64,000 nucleotides of DNA from Azohydromonas aeria. GTDB taxonomy: Bacteria; Pseudomonadota; Gammaproteobacteria; Burkholderiales; Burkholderiaceae_C. Position 1 is the first letter of the stretch; each line of letters begins with the position of its first letter. The position numbers were made by a program, and so were the translations under genes. The DNA lies in contig NZ_VIDQ01000002.1 in the NCBI RefSeq assembly GCF_009760915.1, forward strand, positions 186,001 through 250,000, written 5' to 3'. This document shows positions 1 through 13,273 of the stretch, piece after piece. A model generated the notes under the pieces. That model did no database searches. It saw nothing but the letters and a program-made list of their open reading frames with translations, and was not told the DNA's origin.

Positions 1-512
1 TCGCCGTACACCGACGCGTCCACGTCCATCAGCTTGGCGATCACGCGCGCCGGCAGCGGGCGCGCGATCGCCTGCATGAAGTCGAAGTGGCTTCCCGCCT
101 CGTCCAGCAGCTCGTCGATGAGCGCCTGCGTCACGGGTTTCAAGGCCTGAATGCGGTCCGGCCGGAACGCGGGCTGCAGCACCTTGCGCAGCCGCGTGTG
201 GTCCGGCGCGTCCAGGAACGGCAGACAACGCGTGAACAGCCGCTGCATCGGCGTGAGCTCGGCGCGCGCATCCGGCTCGGCCGCGCGCATCACCCAGCCG
301 CCGGTGCGCCGGGCGGAGAGGCGCGGGTCGCGCAGCGCGGCCTCCACGTCGGCATGGCGCGTCAGCAGCCAGGCGCCGCCGAAGAATTCCTCGCTCCAGT
401 GGATCGGCCCGGCCTCGCGCAAGGCGTGGTAGGCCGGATACGGGTCCTGCAGGAACTCCAGATCGACGAACGGGGCCACCGACGCCCGCGGCGGCGTCAG
501 GACAGCGTTCAT
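1..512 (-). CDS. Cytochrome P450, N-terminal part (runs off the left edge)
   Basis: The visible 170 residues begin [11 protein letters not shown] and contain the P450 C-helix signature [18 protein letters not shown] (about residues 100-118), typical of soluble bacterial class I P450s. The I-helix, ExxR and heme-Cys motifs would lie beyond base 1 and cannot be checked. The ATG at 512 overlaps the bioB stop by 4 bp (ATGA), so the two are translationally coupled. In Bacillus subtilis the P450 BioI, which cleaves fatty acyl chains to pimelate, directly follows bioB in the same F-D-B-I order. A pimelate-forming role is therefore attractive here, but it rests on synteny only. Confidence 0.9.
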   Translation of the reverse strand, partial: MNAVLTPPRASVAPFVDLEFLQDPYPAYHALREAGPIHWSEEFFGGAWLLTRHADVEAALRDPRLSARRTGGWVMRAAEPDARAELTPMQRLFTRCLPFLDAPDHTRLRKVLQPAFRPDRIQALKPVTQALIDELLDEAGSHFDFMQAIARPLPARVIAKLMDVDASVYG

Positions 513-1561
513 TTGGCGACCGCGCCCGACACGTCCAGGTGCGCCTGCAGCTCCGGGCGCTGGCCCTGCGGGCGCAGTTGCAGCCGCTCGAAGAGGCGGC
601 GGTCCTTCTCGGCCTGCGGGTTGGTCGTGGTCAGCAGCCGGTCGCCGTAGAAGATCGAATTGGCGCCGGCCATGAAGCACAGCGCCTGCAGCGCGTCGTC
701 CATCTGCTCGCGCCCGGCCGAGAGGCGCACCATGGTCGTCGGCATCGTGATGCGCGCCACGGCAATCGTGCGCACGAACTCGAACGGGTCGATCGGCTCG
801 CTGTCGGCCAGCGGCGTCCCGGGCACCGGCACCAGGTTGTTGATGGGCACCGACTCCGGGAACGGGTCGAGATTCGCCAGCTGCGCGATCAGCCCGGCGC
901 GCTGCGCCCGCGTCTCGCCCATGCCGACGATGCCGCCGCAGCAGACGTTGATGCCGGCGTCGCGCACGTGGTGCAGCGTGTCCAGGCGGTCCTGGTAGGT
1001 GCGGGTGTGGATGACGTTGCCGTAGTGGTCCGGCGCGGTGTCGAGGTTGTGGTTGTAGTAGTCGAGGCCCGCCTCTTTCAGCTGCGCCGCCTGCTCCTGG
1101 TCGAGCATGCCCAGCGTCATGCAGGTCTCCAGGCCCAGGCCGCGCACCTCGCGCACCATCTCCGTCACGCGCTCCATGTCGCGCTCCTTGGGGCTGCGCC
1201 AGGCGGCACCCATGCAAAAGCGCGTCGCTCCCTGCTCCTTGGCGGCCTGCGCGGCGCCCAGCACCTCGGAGATCGACATGATCTTGCTGGCCTCGACGCC
1301 GGTGTCGAAGTGCGCCGACTGCGGGCAGTAGCCGCAGTCCTCGGCGCAGCCGCCGGTCTTGATGGACAGCAGCGTGGAGAGCTGCACCTCGCTCGCATCG
1401 AAATGCGCGCGGTGCACCTGCTGGGCGCGGAACAGCAGGTCCATGAACGGCAGCTCATAGAGCGCCTGCACCTCGGCCACGGACCAGCGGCTGGCCTTGG
1501 GCTCGATGGCAGCGCTGCGGCGCAGGGAAGAAACAGGGACGGTGGCGACGACAGTGCTCAT
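509..1561 (-). CDS. bioB: Biotin synthase
   Basis: This radical-SAM enzyme inserts sulfur into dethiobiotin, the last step of biotin synthesis. The 350-aa product has the radical-SAM cluster motif C72-x3-C76-x2-C79 (CAEDCGYC), then the BioB blocks [10 protein letters not shown] and NINVCCGG-like [13 protein letters not shown], and [11 protein letters not shown] in the C-terminal half. The ATG at 1561 follows an AGGAG site and gives the normal family length. Longer upstream in-frame starts would add 54 residues of low-complexity sequence overlapping bioD. The gene lies 34 bp downstream of bioD, and its stop overlaps the start of the P450. All three biotin genes appear to share one transcript. 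Confidence 0.97.
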   Translation of the reverse strand: MSTVVATVPVSSLRRSAAIEPKASRWSVAEVQALYELPFMDLLFRAQQVHRAHFDASEVQLSTLLSIKTGGCAEDCGYCPQSAHFDTGVEASKIMSISEVLGAAQAAKEQGATRFCMGAAWRSPKERDMERVTEMVREVRGLGLETCMTLGMLDQEQAAQLKEAGLDYYNHNLDTAPDHYGNVIHTRTYQDRLDTLHHVRDAGINVCCGGIVGMGETRAQRAGLIAQLANLDPFPESVPINNLVPVPGTPLADSEPIDPFEFVRTIAVARITMPTTMVRLSAGREQMDDALQALCFMAGANSIFYGDRLLTTTNPQAEKDRRLFERLQLRPQGQRPELQAHLDVSGAVAK

Positions 1562-1595
1562 GGCGGTACTGCTCCTGATGGGATTAGGGGTGCGA

Positions 1596-2327
1596 TCACT
1601 TGCAGTCGAAGAGGCTCTGGAGCGACTCGTTGTCGAGGTAGCTGGCCACCGCAGCGGCATCGGGCTCTGCCAGGTGCGGCACCACGCCCAGGCAGGGCGT
1701 CTGATGCCGGCGGGCGAGCTCATGGTGCAGCGTCTCGACGTTGCGCTGCAGGTGCGGCATGCTGGGGTCGATGACGTTGCCGACCCAGCCCGCCAGCCGC
1801 AGTCCTCGGGCCAGCACGCCTTCGGCGGTGAGCAGTGCGTGGTTGAGGCAGCCCAGGCGCATGCCCACGACCAGCACCACCGGCAGGCCCAGGGCGCTCA
1901 TCAGCTGCGTGCTGTCCCACTCCATGCCCAAGGGAATGACCAGCCCGCCCGCGCCCTCGACCACGACGAAGTCCGCGCGCCACGACAGCTTCTGGGCGCC
2001 GCGCAGCAACGCCGCACGGTTGATGACACGGCGTTCGAGCTCCGCGGCGATGTGCGGCGCGCAGGCCTCCTTGAACTGGAAGGGTCCGATCAGCGTGGCC
2101 GGCAGTGGAACGTTCCCTGCATTGCGCAGGCGCTCGACGTCCTCGTTGTAGAGACGGCCATCAGCAGTCATGTCGAGACCGGAGGCCACCGGCTTGTAGC
2201 CCACGGCGCGCTGGCCGCGCTGGCCCAGCCAGTGCAACAGCCCGGCACTGACATGGGACTTGCCGACGCCCGTATCGGTGCCGGTAACGAAGCAGCCGCG
2301 CAGGCCGCTCTCCACCAGGGCGTTCAT
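1596..2327 (-). CDS. bioD: ATP-dependent dethiobiotin synthetase
   Basis: This enzyme closes the ureido ring of 7,8-diaminononanoate with CO2 and ATP to give dethiobiotin. The 243-aa product carries the P-loop GTDTGVGKS near residues 16-24 and the motifs GYKPVASG and [12 protein letters not shown], all characteristic of BioD. The ATG at 2327 overlaps the bioF stop by 4 bp (ATGA), which fixes the start and implies coupled translation. The bioA gene for the preceding aminotransferase step is not in this window, so the pathway is incomplete here. Confidence 0.97.
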   Translation of the reverse strand: MNALVESGLRGCFVTGTDTGVGKSHVSAGLLHWLGQRGQRAVGYKPVASGLDMTADGRLYNEDVERLRNAGNVPLPATLIGPFQFKEACAPHIAAELERRVINRAALLRGAQKLSWRADFVVVEGAGGLVIPLGMEWDSTQLMSALGLPVVLVVGMRLGCLNHALLTAEGVLARGLRLAGWVGNVIDPSMPHLQRNVETLHHELARRHQTPCLGVVPHLAEPDAAAVASYLDNESLQSLFDCK

Positions 2328-3532
2328 TGCGCCGCCTTGGAGGCCTGCGCCAGTGCATCCAGCAGGCGCTGGACCTGAACCGGCGTGTGCGCGGCGCTGA
2401 GCGTGATGCGCAGCCGCGCCGTGCCCACCGGCACCGTGGGCGGGCGCATGGCCGGCACGTACAGGCCGCAATGGCGCAGTGCCGCGGACAGCTTCAACGC
2501 GATGGCGTTGTCTCCGACGATCAAGGGCTGGATGGCGGTGAAGCTTTCGCCCAGCACCCAGGAGGATTGAATGCCCGTCAGGGCCCGCAATCCCGTGCGC
2601 AGTTGCTCCACCAGTCCTTGCAGCTGAGCCCGGCGCGTGCGCCCTTCTTCGCTTTCAATTAACCGCAAGCTGACCAGCACCGTGTGCGCCAATGCTGGCG
2701 GCATGGCCGTGGTGTAGATGTAGGGCCGTGCGCGCTGCACCAGCCACTCGATGATGGCCGGGTGCGCAGCCACGAAGGCACCGGAAACGCCCGCAGCCTT
2801 GCCCAGCGTGCCCATGACGATGAAGCGCTTGCTGCGCAGCCTGAAATGCTCCAGGGTGCCGTGGCCCTGCTCGCCCAGCACGCCCAGGCCGTGAGCATCG
2901 TCGAGCACGATCCAGGCGTCGTACTGCTCGGCCAGCGCCAGCAGCGTGGGCAGGTCCGCCACATCGCCGTCCATGCTGAACACGGCGTCGGTGACGATCA
3001 GCTTGACCGGCGTAGTGCAGGACTGCAGCTGGCGCTCCAGCACGTCCAGCCGGCCGTGGGCGTAACGCTGCACCTGGGCCTGCGCAAGCCGCGCGCCGTC
3101 GATGAGCGAGGCATGGTTAAGCTTGTCGCAAAACAGCGTGGCGCTGCCGTCACCCAGGGCTGTCGTCAACGCCAGGTTGGCCATGTAGCCACTGCACATC
3201 AGGAGTGCTCGCGCATGCGGAATGTGGGGTTCGAACCAGCGTGCGAGCAAGGCCTCGACCTGAGCATGCGGCCGCATGTGGCCGTTGACCAGATGCGATG
3301 CGCCGCTGCCGGTGCCCCAGCGCCGCGCGCCCTCGGCCATGGCCTCGATCAGCGTGGGGTGGTGCGCCAGGCCCAGGTAGTCGTTGCTGCAGAAGGCCAG
3401 CAGTGGCTCGCCACCCTGCTCGTCCTCGAAGGATTGCAGCGGCGCGCAGGGCGACTCGGCCACGCGCAGACGCCGGCGCAGCGCCGCGGCGTCGAGCTCA
3501 AGCAGTTGGCGGTCGATGTGCTCGATCAGCAT
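2324..3532 (-). CDS. bioF: 8-amino-7-oxononanoate synthase
   Basis: This PLP enzyme condenses pimeloyl-ACP or pimeloyl-CoA with alanine. It is 402 aa long and of usual family length. Visible motifs are FCSNDYLGLA, GTGSGASHLVNG, the cofactor-binding DDAHGLGVLG, and the Schiff-base lysine in GTLGKAAGVSGAF. It is the first gene of bioF-bioD-bioB-P450, 65 bp downstream of the ETF-QO stop. That gap holds no obvious terminator, so read-through from ETF-QO is possible. Confidence 0.97.
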   Translation of the reverse strand: MLIEHIDRQLLELDAAALRRRLRVAESPCAPLQSFEDEQGGEPLLAFCSNDYLGLAHHPTLIEAMAEGARRWGTGSGASHLVNGHMRPHAQVEALLARWFEPHIPHARALLMCSGYMANLALTTALGDGSATLFCDKLNHASLIDGARLAQAQVQRYAHGRLDVLERQLQSCTTPVKLIVTDAVFSMDGDVADLPTLLALAEQYDAWIVLDDAHGLGVLGEQGHGTLEHFRLRSKRFIVMGTLGKAAGVSGAFVAAHPAIIEWLVQRARPYIYTTAMPPALAHTVLVSLRLIESEEGRTRRAQLQGLVEQLRTGLRALTGIQSSWVLGESFTAIQPLIVGDNAIALKLSAALRHCGLYVPAMRPPTVPVGTARLRITLSAAHTPVQVQRLLDALAQASKAAQ

Positions 3533-3597
3533 GGGTCAATCCGTCAGTCCCGAACCTGGTGAAGATCCGTGTCGCGGTGGGCCAATGGGCAAGAGCC

Positions 3598-5298
3598 TCA
3601 CATGCCCACGTAGTTGGGTCCGCCGCCGCCTTCCGGGGCGACCCAGACGATGTTCTGCGCCGGATCCTTTATGTCGCAGGTCTTGCAGTGCAGGCAGTTC
3701 TGGGCGTTGATCTGCAGCCGCTCACCGCCGCCGTCGGCAGCCACGTACTCGTACACGCCGGCCGGGCAGTAGCGGCTTTCGGGGCCGGCAAACTCGCTCA
3801 GGTTGACGCGCAGCGGCGCCGACGCATCCTTGAGCGTGAGGTGTGCCGGCTGGTTCTCCTCGTGGTTGGTGTTGCTCAGGAACACCGAGGAGAGCCGGTC
3901 AAAGCTCAGCTTGCCGTCGGGCTTGGGGTAGTCGATCTTCGCGCACTGGCGGGCTGCCAACAGGTTCGTGTGATCCGCCGCCCTGCGGTGCAGCGTCCAC
4001 GGCGCCTTCCTCATGCCCAGCCGCGGCAGCAGCCACTGCTCGATGCCTGTCATGAGCGTGGCCGTGCCGCGGCCCTTCTTGAACCACTGCTTGAAGTTCT
4101 GCGCCTGGCGCAGCTCGGCGAGCAGCCAGCTCGCCTCGAAGGCCTGCGGATAGGCCGTCAGCTCGTCATGCTCGCGCCGCTGAACCAGCGCTTCGAAAGC
4201 GGCCTCGGCTGCCAGCATGCCGGTCTTGATCGCGGCGTGGCTGCCCTTGATGCGGCTGACGTTGAGATAGCCGGCGTCGCAGCCCACCAGTGCACCTCCG
4301 GGGAACACGGTCTTGGGCAGCGACAGCAGCCCGCCCGCGGTGATCGCACGCGCGCCGTAGCTCAAGCGCCGGCCACCTTCCAAAACCTGCCGGATCACCG
4401 GATGGGTTTTGAAGCGCTGGAATTCCTCGAAGGGCGACAGCCACGGATTCTTGTAGTCGAGTCCCACCACGAAGCCGACGTAGACCTTGTTGTCCTCGGC
4501 GTGGTAGACGAACGAGCCGCCATAGGTGTCCGGGTCGAGCGGCCAGCCGGCGGTGTGCATGGTCAAGCCGGGGCGGTGGCGCTGCGGCTCGATCTCCCAC
4601 ACCTCCTTGAGGCCGATGCCATAGCTTTGCGGATCCCTGCCCTCGTCAAGGCCGAACTTCTCGATCAGCTGCTTGCCCAGGTGGCCGCGCGAGCCCTCGG
4701 CGAAGACCGTGTACCTGGCGCGCAGCTCCATGCCAAGTTGGAAGTTGTCGGTGGGCTCGCCGTCCTTGCCCAGCCCCATGTCGCCCGTGACCACGCCATG
4801 CACCGCGCCATCCGGGCCATACAGGACCTCGGCCGCGGCGAATCCAGAAAAGACCTCGACACCCAGCGCTTCGGCTTGGCCGCTCATCCACCGAACGACG
4901 TTGCCGAGGCTGACGATGTAGTTGCCGTGGTTCTTGAAACAGTCTGGCAGCAGCGCTTCGGGCGTGCGTTTGACACCGTGGGCGCTCAGGAACAGGAACT
5001 CGTCGCGCGTGACGGCCTGCGTAAGTGGCGCGCCCTGCTCGCGCCAGCCGGGCAGCAGTTCCGTGAGCGCACGCGGGTCCATGATGGCGCCCGAGAGGAT
5101 GTGCGCGCCGGGCTCCGAGCCCTTCTCCAGCACGCACACCGCGATCTCCTCGTTGCGCTCAGCGGCAAGCTGCTTCAACCGGATCGCGGTGGCCAGGCCC
5201 GCCGGGCCGGCGCCCACGACGACCACGTCGTACTCCATCGAGTCGCGCGGACCATACTTGTCCAGCAGGGCTTGGGACTGTTGGGCAGAGAGCTTCAC
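3598..5298 (-). CDS. etfD: Electron transfer flavoprotein-ubiquinone oxidoreductase
   Basis: This membrane-associated FAD/[4Fe-4S] enzyme passes electrons from reduced ETF to ubiquinone. The 566-aa product starts with a dinucleotide fold (VVVGAGPAGLATAIRL, about residues 26-41). It has the substrate-domain segment YGGSFVYHAEDNKVYVGFVVGLD and ends with the cluster ligands CPAGVYEY...NCLHCKTCDIKDP. Length and domain order match the family. It lies 144 bp downstream of etfA, separated by a strong hairpin and by a 22-nt motif also found upstream of the indolepyruvate oxidoreductase, so it probably has its own promoter. It is the likely electron outlet for the isovaleryl-CoA dehydrogenase encoded nearby. 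Confidence 0.97.
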   Translation of the reverse strand: MKLSAQQSQALLDKYGPRDSMEYDVVVVGAGPAGLATAIRLKQLAAERNEEIAVCVLEKGSEPGAHILSGAIMDPRALTELLPGWREQGAPLTQAVTRDEFLFLSAHGVKRTPEALLPDCFKNHGNYIVSLGNVVRWMSGQAEALGVEVFSGFAAAEVLYGPDGAVHGVVTGDMGLGKDGEPTDNFQLGMELRARYTVFAEGSRGHLGKQLIEKFGLDEGRDPQSYGIGLKEVWEIEPQRHRPGLTMHTAGWPLDPDTYGGSFVYHAEDNKVYVGFVVGLDYKNPWLSPFEEFQRFKTHPVIRQVLEGGRRLSYGARAITAGGLLSLPKTVFPGGALVGCDAGYLNVSRIKGSHAAIKTGMLAAEAAFEALVQRREHDELTAYPQAFEASWLLAELRQAQNFKQWFKKGRGTATLMTGIEQWLLPRLGMRKAPWTLHRRAADHTNLLAARQCAKIDYPKPDGKLSFDRLSSVFLSNTNHEENQPAHLTLKDASAPLRVNLSEFAGPESRYCPAGVYEYVAADGGGERLQINAQNCLHCKTCDIKDPAQNIVWVAPEGGGGPNYVGM

Positions 5299-5378
5299 GG
5301 GGATTCCAGTGTTTCCAGGGTTGAGCAGCCCGAGCGGCTGACTGCGTTGGAGCCAGTCTGATTGCTGGCATAGCCCGT

Positions 5379-5400
5379 GTAAAACTCAAATATTTGCTAT
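5379..5400 (-). promoter_or_regulatory. Shared 22-nt motif upstream of ETF-QO (copy 1)
   Basis: On the plus strand this reads GTAAAACTCAAAT followed by ATTTGCTAT. It matches 19 of 22 positions at 18825-18846, upstream of the indolepyruvate oxidoreductase gene. Both copies lie about 70-80 bp before a minus-strand start codon in the same orientation. It could be a promoter element or the binding site of a shared regulator. Confidence 0.5.
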
Positions 5401-5425
5401 CAGACATCGACTGCGTCGATGTCTG
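5401..5425 (-). terminator. Hairpin downstream of etfA
   Basis: Perfect 11-bp stem CAGACATCGAC / GTCGATGTCTG with a 3-nt loop, 18 bp beyond the etfA stop. In the minus direction it is followed by an A/T-rich run rather than a clean T-tract. It probably ends the etfBA transcript, with moderate efficiency. Confidence 0.6.
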
Positions 5426-5442
5426 GCACCCGTTCCTTGTGG

Positions 5443-6387
5443 TCAATGCGCCCGCGAGAGCGAGCGGACCAGCTCAGGCACGGCCTCGAACACGTCGGCC
5501 TCCAGGCTGTAGTCAGCCACCGAGAAGATGGGCGCTTCCGGGTCCTTGTTGATCGCCACGATCACCTTGGAGTCCTTCATGCCCGCCAGGTGCTGGATCG
5601 CGCCCGAGATGCCGCAGGCGATGTAGAGCGTGGGCGCCACGATCTTGCCGGTCTGGCCGACCTGCCAGTCGTTGGGGGCGTAACCGGCATCCACCGCGGC
5701 ACGGGATGCACCAAGGGCCGCACCCAATTTATCCGCCAGCGGCGTGAGCACCTCGGTGAACTTATCGGCCGAGCCCAGCGCGCGGCCGCCCGACACGATG
5801 ATCTTGGCCGCCGTCAGCTCGGGGCGGTCGCTCTTGGTCAGCTCGCGGCCGACGAAGGCGCTCTTGCCGCTGTCAGCCACCGCGGCGATGGGCTCCACCG
5901 CCGCGCTGCCGCCGGTGGCGGCTGCGGCGTCGAAGCCCGTGGTGCGCACGGTGATGACCTTCACCGGGTCGCTGCTCTGCACGACGGCCAGGGCATTGCC
6001 GGCGTAGATCGGGCGCTCGAAGGTGTCGGCGCCCTGGACCTTGGTGATGTCGCTGAGCTGCGCCACGTCGAGCTTGGCGGCCACGCGCGGGGCGGCGTTG
6101 CGGCCGGCGGCAGTCGAGGGGAACAGGATGTGGCTGTAGGCACCAGCGACGGCCAGCACCTGCGCGGCGACGTTCTCGGCCAGCTGCGCGCCGAGGGTGG
6201 GCGAGTCGGCGTGCAGCACCTTGGCGACACCAGCGATCTGGCTGGCGGCCTGCGCCACGGCGGCGGCGTTCTCGCCGGCCACCAGCACGTGCACTTCGCC
6301 GCTGCAAGCCAGCGCGGCGGTGACGGTGTTCAGGGTCGCGGCCTTCAGGCTCGCGTTGTCGTGTTCGGCGATGACGAGTGCGGTCAT
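5443..6387 (-). CDS. etfA: Electron transfer flavoprotein, alpha subunit
   Basis: This is the FAD-binding subunit of the soluble ETF heterodimer, which collects electrons from acyl-CoA dehydrogenases. The 314-aa product has the C-terminal FAD-binding signature: [11 protein letters not shown], then [31 protein letters not shown], and [17 protein letters not shown]. The start lies 1 bp past the etfB stop, so the two are co-translated. The acyl-CoA dehydrogenase liuA and the ETF-QO gene flank the pair within about 8 kb. Confidence 0.97.
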   Translation of the reverse strand: MTALVIAEHDNASLKAATLNTVTAALACSGEVHVLVAGENAAAVAQAASQIAGVAKVLHADSPTLGAQLAENVAAQVLAVAGAYSHILFPSTAAGRNAAPRVAAKLDVAQLSDITKVQGADTFERPIYAGNALAVVQSSDPVKVITVRTTGFDAAAATGGSAAVEPIAAVADSGKSAFVGRELTKSDRPELTAAKIIVSGGRALGSADKFTEVLTPLADKLGAALGASRAAVDAGYAPNDWQVGQTGKIVAPTLYIACGISGAIQHLAGMKDSKVIVAINKDPEAPIFSVADYSLEADVFEAVPELVRSLSRAH

Positions 6388-6388
6388 G

Positions 6389-7138
6389 TCAGATCACCTT
6401 GGCTTCGTTCTTGAGCTTGTCCACGAGGGTCGCCACGTCGGGCACCTTCACGCCGGCGCCGCGCTTGGGCGGCTCGCTGACGTTGAGCGTCTTGATGCGC
6501 GGCGCCACGTCCACGCCCAGGTCCGCCGGCTTGACGTTCTCCAGCGGCTTCTTCTTGGCCTTCATGATGTTGGGCAGCGTGACGTAGCGCGGCTCGTTCA
6601 GGCGCAGGTCGGTCGTCACGACCGCCGGCAGCGCCACGGAGATCGTCTCCAGGCCGCCGTCCACCTCGCGCGTCACCTGCGCCTTGCCGTCGGCCACTTC
6701 GACCTTGGAGGCGAAGGTCGCCTGCGGCATGTCGGTAAGCGCGGCGAGCATCTGGCCGACCTGGTTGCAGTCGTCGTCAATCGCCTGCTTGCCCAGGATC
6801 ACCAGGCCCGGCTGCTCCCGGTCCACCAGCGCCTTGAGGAGCTTGGCCACGGCCAGCGGCTGCAGCTCGGCGTCGGTCTCGACCAGGATGGCGCGGTCGG
6901 CGCCAATCGCCAGCGCGGTGCGCAGCGTTTCCTGGCACTGCGCCACGCCGCAGGACACGGCGATGATCTCCGTGGCGACGCCCTTTTCCTTGAGCCGGAC
7001 CGCCTCTTCGACGGCGATCTCGTCGAAGGGGTTCATGCTCATCTTCACGCCGGCAAGGTCCATCCCGGAGCCGTCGGACTTCACCCGGACCTTCACGTTG
7101 TAGTCCACCACCCGCTTCACGGGTACCAGAAGCTTCAT
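6389..7138 (-). CDS. etfB: Electron transfer flavoprotein, beta subunit
   Basis: AMP-binding partner of EtfA. The 249-aa product begins [19 protein letters not shown] and contains [19 protein letters not shown], the [10 protein letters not shown] segment and the ETF-beta signature near [28 protein letters not shown]. The ATG at 7138 follows an AAGGAGA site. A longer frame would add 53 residues of non-conserved sequence. It is first in the etfBA operon, 85 bp downstream of the GST stop, with a hairpin in between. Confidence 0.97.
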   Translation of the reverse strand: MKLLVPVKRVVDYNVKVRVKSDGSGMDLAGVKMSMNPFDEIAVEEAVRLKEKGVATEIIAVSCGVAQCQETLRTALAIGADRAILVETDAELQPLAVAKLLKALVDREQPGLVILGKQAIDDDCNQVGQMLAALTDMPQATFASKVEVADGKAQVTREVDGGLETISVALPAVVTTDLRLNEPRYVTLPNIMKAKKKPLENVKPADLGVDVAPRIKTLNVSEPPKRGAGVKVPDVATLVDKLKNEAKVI

Positions 7139-7180
7139 TGCTTGTCTCCTTGAAAAGTGTTGGAAGCTGGGCAGAGCGCC

Positions 7181-7206
7181 GCTCTCCGGCCTCGCGGCCG
7201 GAGAGC
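7181..7206 (-). terminator. Hairpin between GST gene and etfB
   Basis: Perfect 11-bp stem GCTCTCCGGCC / GGCCGGAGAGC with a TCGC loop, 17 bp after the GST stop. There is no T-tract, so this is either a weak or Rho-assisted terminator or a leader structure of etfBA. Confidence 0.45.
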
Positions 7207-7223
7207 GTTGCTGCCCCGCAGCT

Positions 7224-7889
7224 TTAACGGGTATCGGGTGCAGGAAGGGTCGGTACGCCTTGCGCCACAGCGGCCGCCTGCTGCGCATGCAGGGCACGCC
7301 GGTAGCCTTCGCGGGCCTGCAGCCCGTGCCAGTACGCTTGCACCGCAGGCGTGAAGGCGTTGCTCAGCCCCAGGTGCTGTGCCAGCAGCAATGCGTAGCC
7401 CACCGACACGTCCGCCGCCGTGAAGCGCCCCGCGCACAGGGTCGCCTGCACCGACAGGCGTGGCTCCAGCGTGCGCAGCCGCGCCAGGAACCACTTCGCG
7501 TAGTCGTCGGCCACCTGCGGCTGGCACCGCTCGGCCGGCTCGAAATGCCGGTAGCGCAGCACCAGCGTCTGAGGGAAGGTCAGCGTGGCCTCGCCGAAAT
7601 GCAGGAAGTTGAGATAGGCACCGAAATCCGGCTCGTCCACCGCCACGTCCATGACGCCGGGCGAGTATTTCGCCGCCAGGTACTGGCAGATGGCCGCTGA
7701 CTCGGTCATCCGCACGGCGTCATCGAACAATGCCGGCACGGTGCCCAGGGGGTTGACCTCCAGGTACGCCCTCTCCTTTACACGCGGCGGGAACGGCAGC
7801 ATCCGCAGCTCATAGGCTAGGCCCAGCTCCTCCAGCATCCACAGCGGCCTGAAGGACCGCGCGCTGACGCAGTGGTGCAGCGTGATCAT
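7224..7889 (-). CDS. Glutathione S-transferase family protein
   Basis: Cytosolic GST fold, 221 aa. The N-terminal thioredoxin-like domain begins [21 protein letters not shown] and carries the cis-Pro glutathione site NPLGTVPAL with the following [12 protein letters not shown] block. The C-terminal helical domain contains [15 protein letters not shown], the N-capping motif of GSTs. Its start is 4 bp after the HMG-CoA lyase stop, so it is probably the last gene of the leucine-catabolism operon. The substrate cannot be told. Isomerase, dehalogenase or stress roles are all possible. Confidence 0.93.
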   Translation of the reverse strand: MITLHHCVSARSFRPLWMLEELGLAYELRMLPFPPRVKERAYLEVNPLGTVPALFDDAVRMTESAAICQYLAAKYSPGVMDVAVDEPDFGAYLNFLHFGEATLTFPQTLVLRYRHFEPAERCQPQVADDYAKWFLARLRTLEPRLSVQATLCAGRFTAADVSVGYALLLAQHLGLSNAFTPAVQAYWHGLQAREGYRRALHAQQAAAVAQGVPTLPAPDTR

Positions 7890-7893
7890 GGCT

Positions 7894-8816
7894 TCAGGCC
7901 AAGTGGGCAGCGGGACGCTTGGCCAGCAGGGCGCGTGTTACGCGCGACTGCGGCGCACGACCGAGCTGCTCGCTGATCCAGGCGCCGCAGTCCACCAGCG
8001 CGTCGAGATCCACGCCGGTGTCGGCACCCAGCCCCTGCAGCAGGTAGACGACGTCCTCGGTCGCGACGTTGCCCGTGGCGCCCTTGGCATAGGGACAGCC
8101 ACCCAGCCCGGCCACCGAGCTGTCGAACACCCGCAGACCGAACTGGTACGACGCGTAGACGTTGGCCGCGGCCATGCCGTAGGTGTCATGGTAATGGCCG
8201 GCCAGCTGCGCCACCGGTACGTCCTTGGCCACGGCGTCGAGCATGCGCAGCACGGACGCGGGCGTGCCCGCGCCGATGGTGTCGCCCAGCGACACCTCGT
8301 AGCTGCCCAGCTCGTGCAGCCGCGCCGCCACCTCGGCCACCTTGTCCGGGGCGATGGCACCGTCGTAAGGACAGGCCACCACGCAGGAGACGTAGCCGCG
8401 CACCTTCACGCCGTGCTGGCGCGCCGCCTCGAACACCGGCACGAAGCGGTCGATGGACTCGGCAATCGAGCAGTTGATGTTCTTCCGCGAGAATGCCTCC
8501 GACGCCGCGGCGAACACCGCCACCTCCGTGGCACCGGCCGCCAGCGCCGCCTCGAAGCCCTTGAGGTTGGGCGCGAGCACGGGATAGTTCACGCCAGGAC
8601 GCCGCTGCAGGCCCGCCATGATCTCGGCATGGTCGGCCATCTGCGGCACCCACTTCGGCGACACGAAGGAGGTGGCTTCGATGTCGCGCAGGCCCGCCTT
8701 CGCCAGCCGCTCGATGAGCTCCAGCTTGATCGCGGTGGAGATGGACTGCTTCTCGTTTTGCAGGCCGTCGCGCGGCCCGACTTCGACGACGCGTACCCGG
8801 TTGTCCGTCGTTGCCA

Positions 8817-8817
<1 letters not shown>
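7894..8817 (-). CDS. liuE: Hydroxymethylglutaryl-CoA lyase
   Basis: This enzyme cleaves HMG-CoA to acetoacetate and acetyl-CoA, the end of leucine catabolism. The product is 307 aa from the ATG at 8817; a GTG at 8820 would add one residue. HMGL-like TIM-barrel motifs are EVGPRDGLQNE near the N-terminus, ATSFVSPKWVPQMADH, the metal-binding YHDTYGMA segment and the signature SVAGLGGCPYAKGATGNVATED with the active-site Cys. The start overlaps the liuD stop (TGATG), so it is coupled to that gene. Confidence 0.96.
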
Positions 8818-10817
<2,000 letters not shown>

Positions 10818-10835
10818 GCGTGTCTCCAGTTCTTG

Positions 10836-11630
10836 TCAGGCTCGGCCTTGCGTCCACTCGGGAGCACGCTTGCCCAGGAAAGCCGCCAGGCCTTCGCGCG
10901 CCTCAGGCGTCGCGCGCAGCGTGGCGATGCGCCGGGCCGTGTCCTCGACCACGTCATCGTCCACCGGGCGGTGCGCCACGGCACGGATCAGGTCGGTGGC
11001 CGCGGCCTGCGACAGCGGCCCGCCCAGCAGCAGCGCGTCCACCACCTGCTGCACCCGGGCGTCGAGCTCTTCAGGCTCGGCCACCTCGTGCGCCAGCCCG
11101 ATGTGGCCGGCCTGCTCGGCGCTGATCCGCTCCGCCGTCTGGAAGTAGCGGTAGGCCTGGCGCTCGCCGATGGCGCGCACCACATAGGGGCCGATCGCCG
11201 CCGGGATGATCCCCAGCCGAACCTCGGAAGTTGCGAATTGCGCCTTGGTTGAGGCCACGCAGATGTCGCAGGCTGAGGCCAGGCCCATGCCGCCGCCGAG
11301 TGCTGCGCCATGCACACGGGCCAGCGTGGGCGTCGCGCACATCGAGATGGCGCGGAACAGACCGGCGAGCTTGCGCGCGTCGGCCAGGTTGTCCTCCAGC
11401 GCGGCGGCGCCCTGGCGCTGCATCCAGTTCAGGTCCGCCCCGGCGGAGAAGCTCTTGCCCTCCCCGGCCAGCACGATGGCCCGCACGGCAGGCGCGACAT
11501 CCAGGGCCTTGAAGGCGTCCGTGAGCTCGGCGATCAGCGTTTCGTCGAAGGCGTTGTGCACCTCGGGGCGGCTCATCCAGATCCAGGCGCTGGCGCCCCG
11601 GTGTTCGATCTTGAGGGTCTTGTAGTCCAT
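10836..11630 (-). CDS. liuC: Methylglutaconyl-CoA hydratase (crotonase family)
   Basis: This 264-aa enoyl-CoA hydratase/isomerase fold protein is predicted to hydrate 3-methylglutaconyl-CoA to HMG-CoA. Oxyanion-hole blocks are visible: SAGADLNWMQ after GEGKSFS, and VHGAALGGGMGLASACDICVAS, with EVRLGIIPAAIGPYVV following. The ATG at 11630 gives the standard length. A much longer frame upstream is only a shadow of liuB. The specific substrate is inferred from its place between the carboxylase subunits liuB and liuD. Confidence 0.94.
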   Translation of the reverse strand: MDYKTLKIEHRGASAWIWMSRPEVHNAFDETLIAELTDAFKALDVAPAVRAIVLAGEGKSFSAGADLNWMQRQGAAALEDNLADARKLAGLFRAISMCATPTLARVHGAALGGGMGLASACDICVASTKAQFATSEVRLGIIPAAIGPYVVRAIGERQAYRYFQTAERISAEQAGHIGLAHEVAEPEELDARVQQVVDALLLGGPLSQAAATDLIRAVAHRPVDDDVVEDTARRIATLRATPEAREGLAAFLGKRAPEWTQGRA

Positions 11631-11638
11631 GGCCGGCC

Positions 11639-13246
<1,608 letters not shown>

Positions 13247-13273
13247 GTTGTCTCGCTTGAGATTCGTTGAAGT

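Noticed and set aside
3298..5361. Long plus-strand frame opposite ETF-QO
   Set aside because: It mirrors the real minus-strand gene, is rich in His/Arg/Gln repeats and matches no family; high-GC antisense shadows are common.
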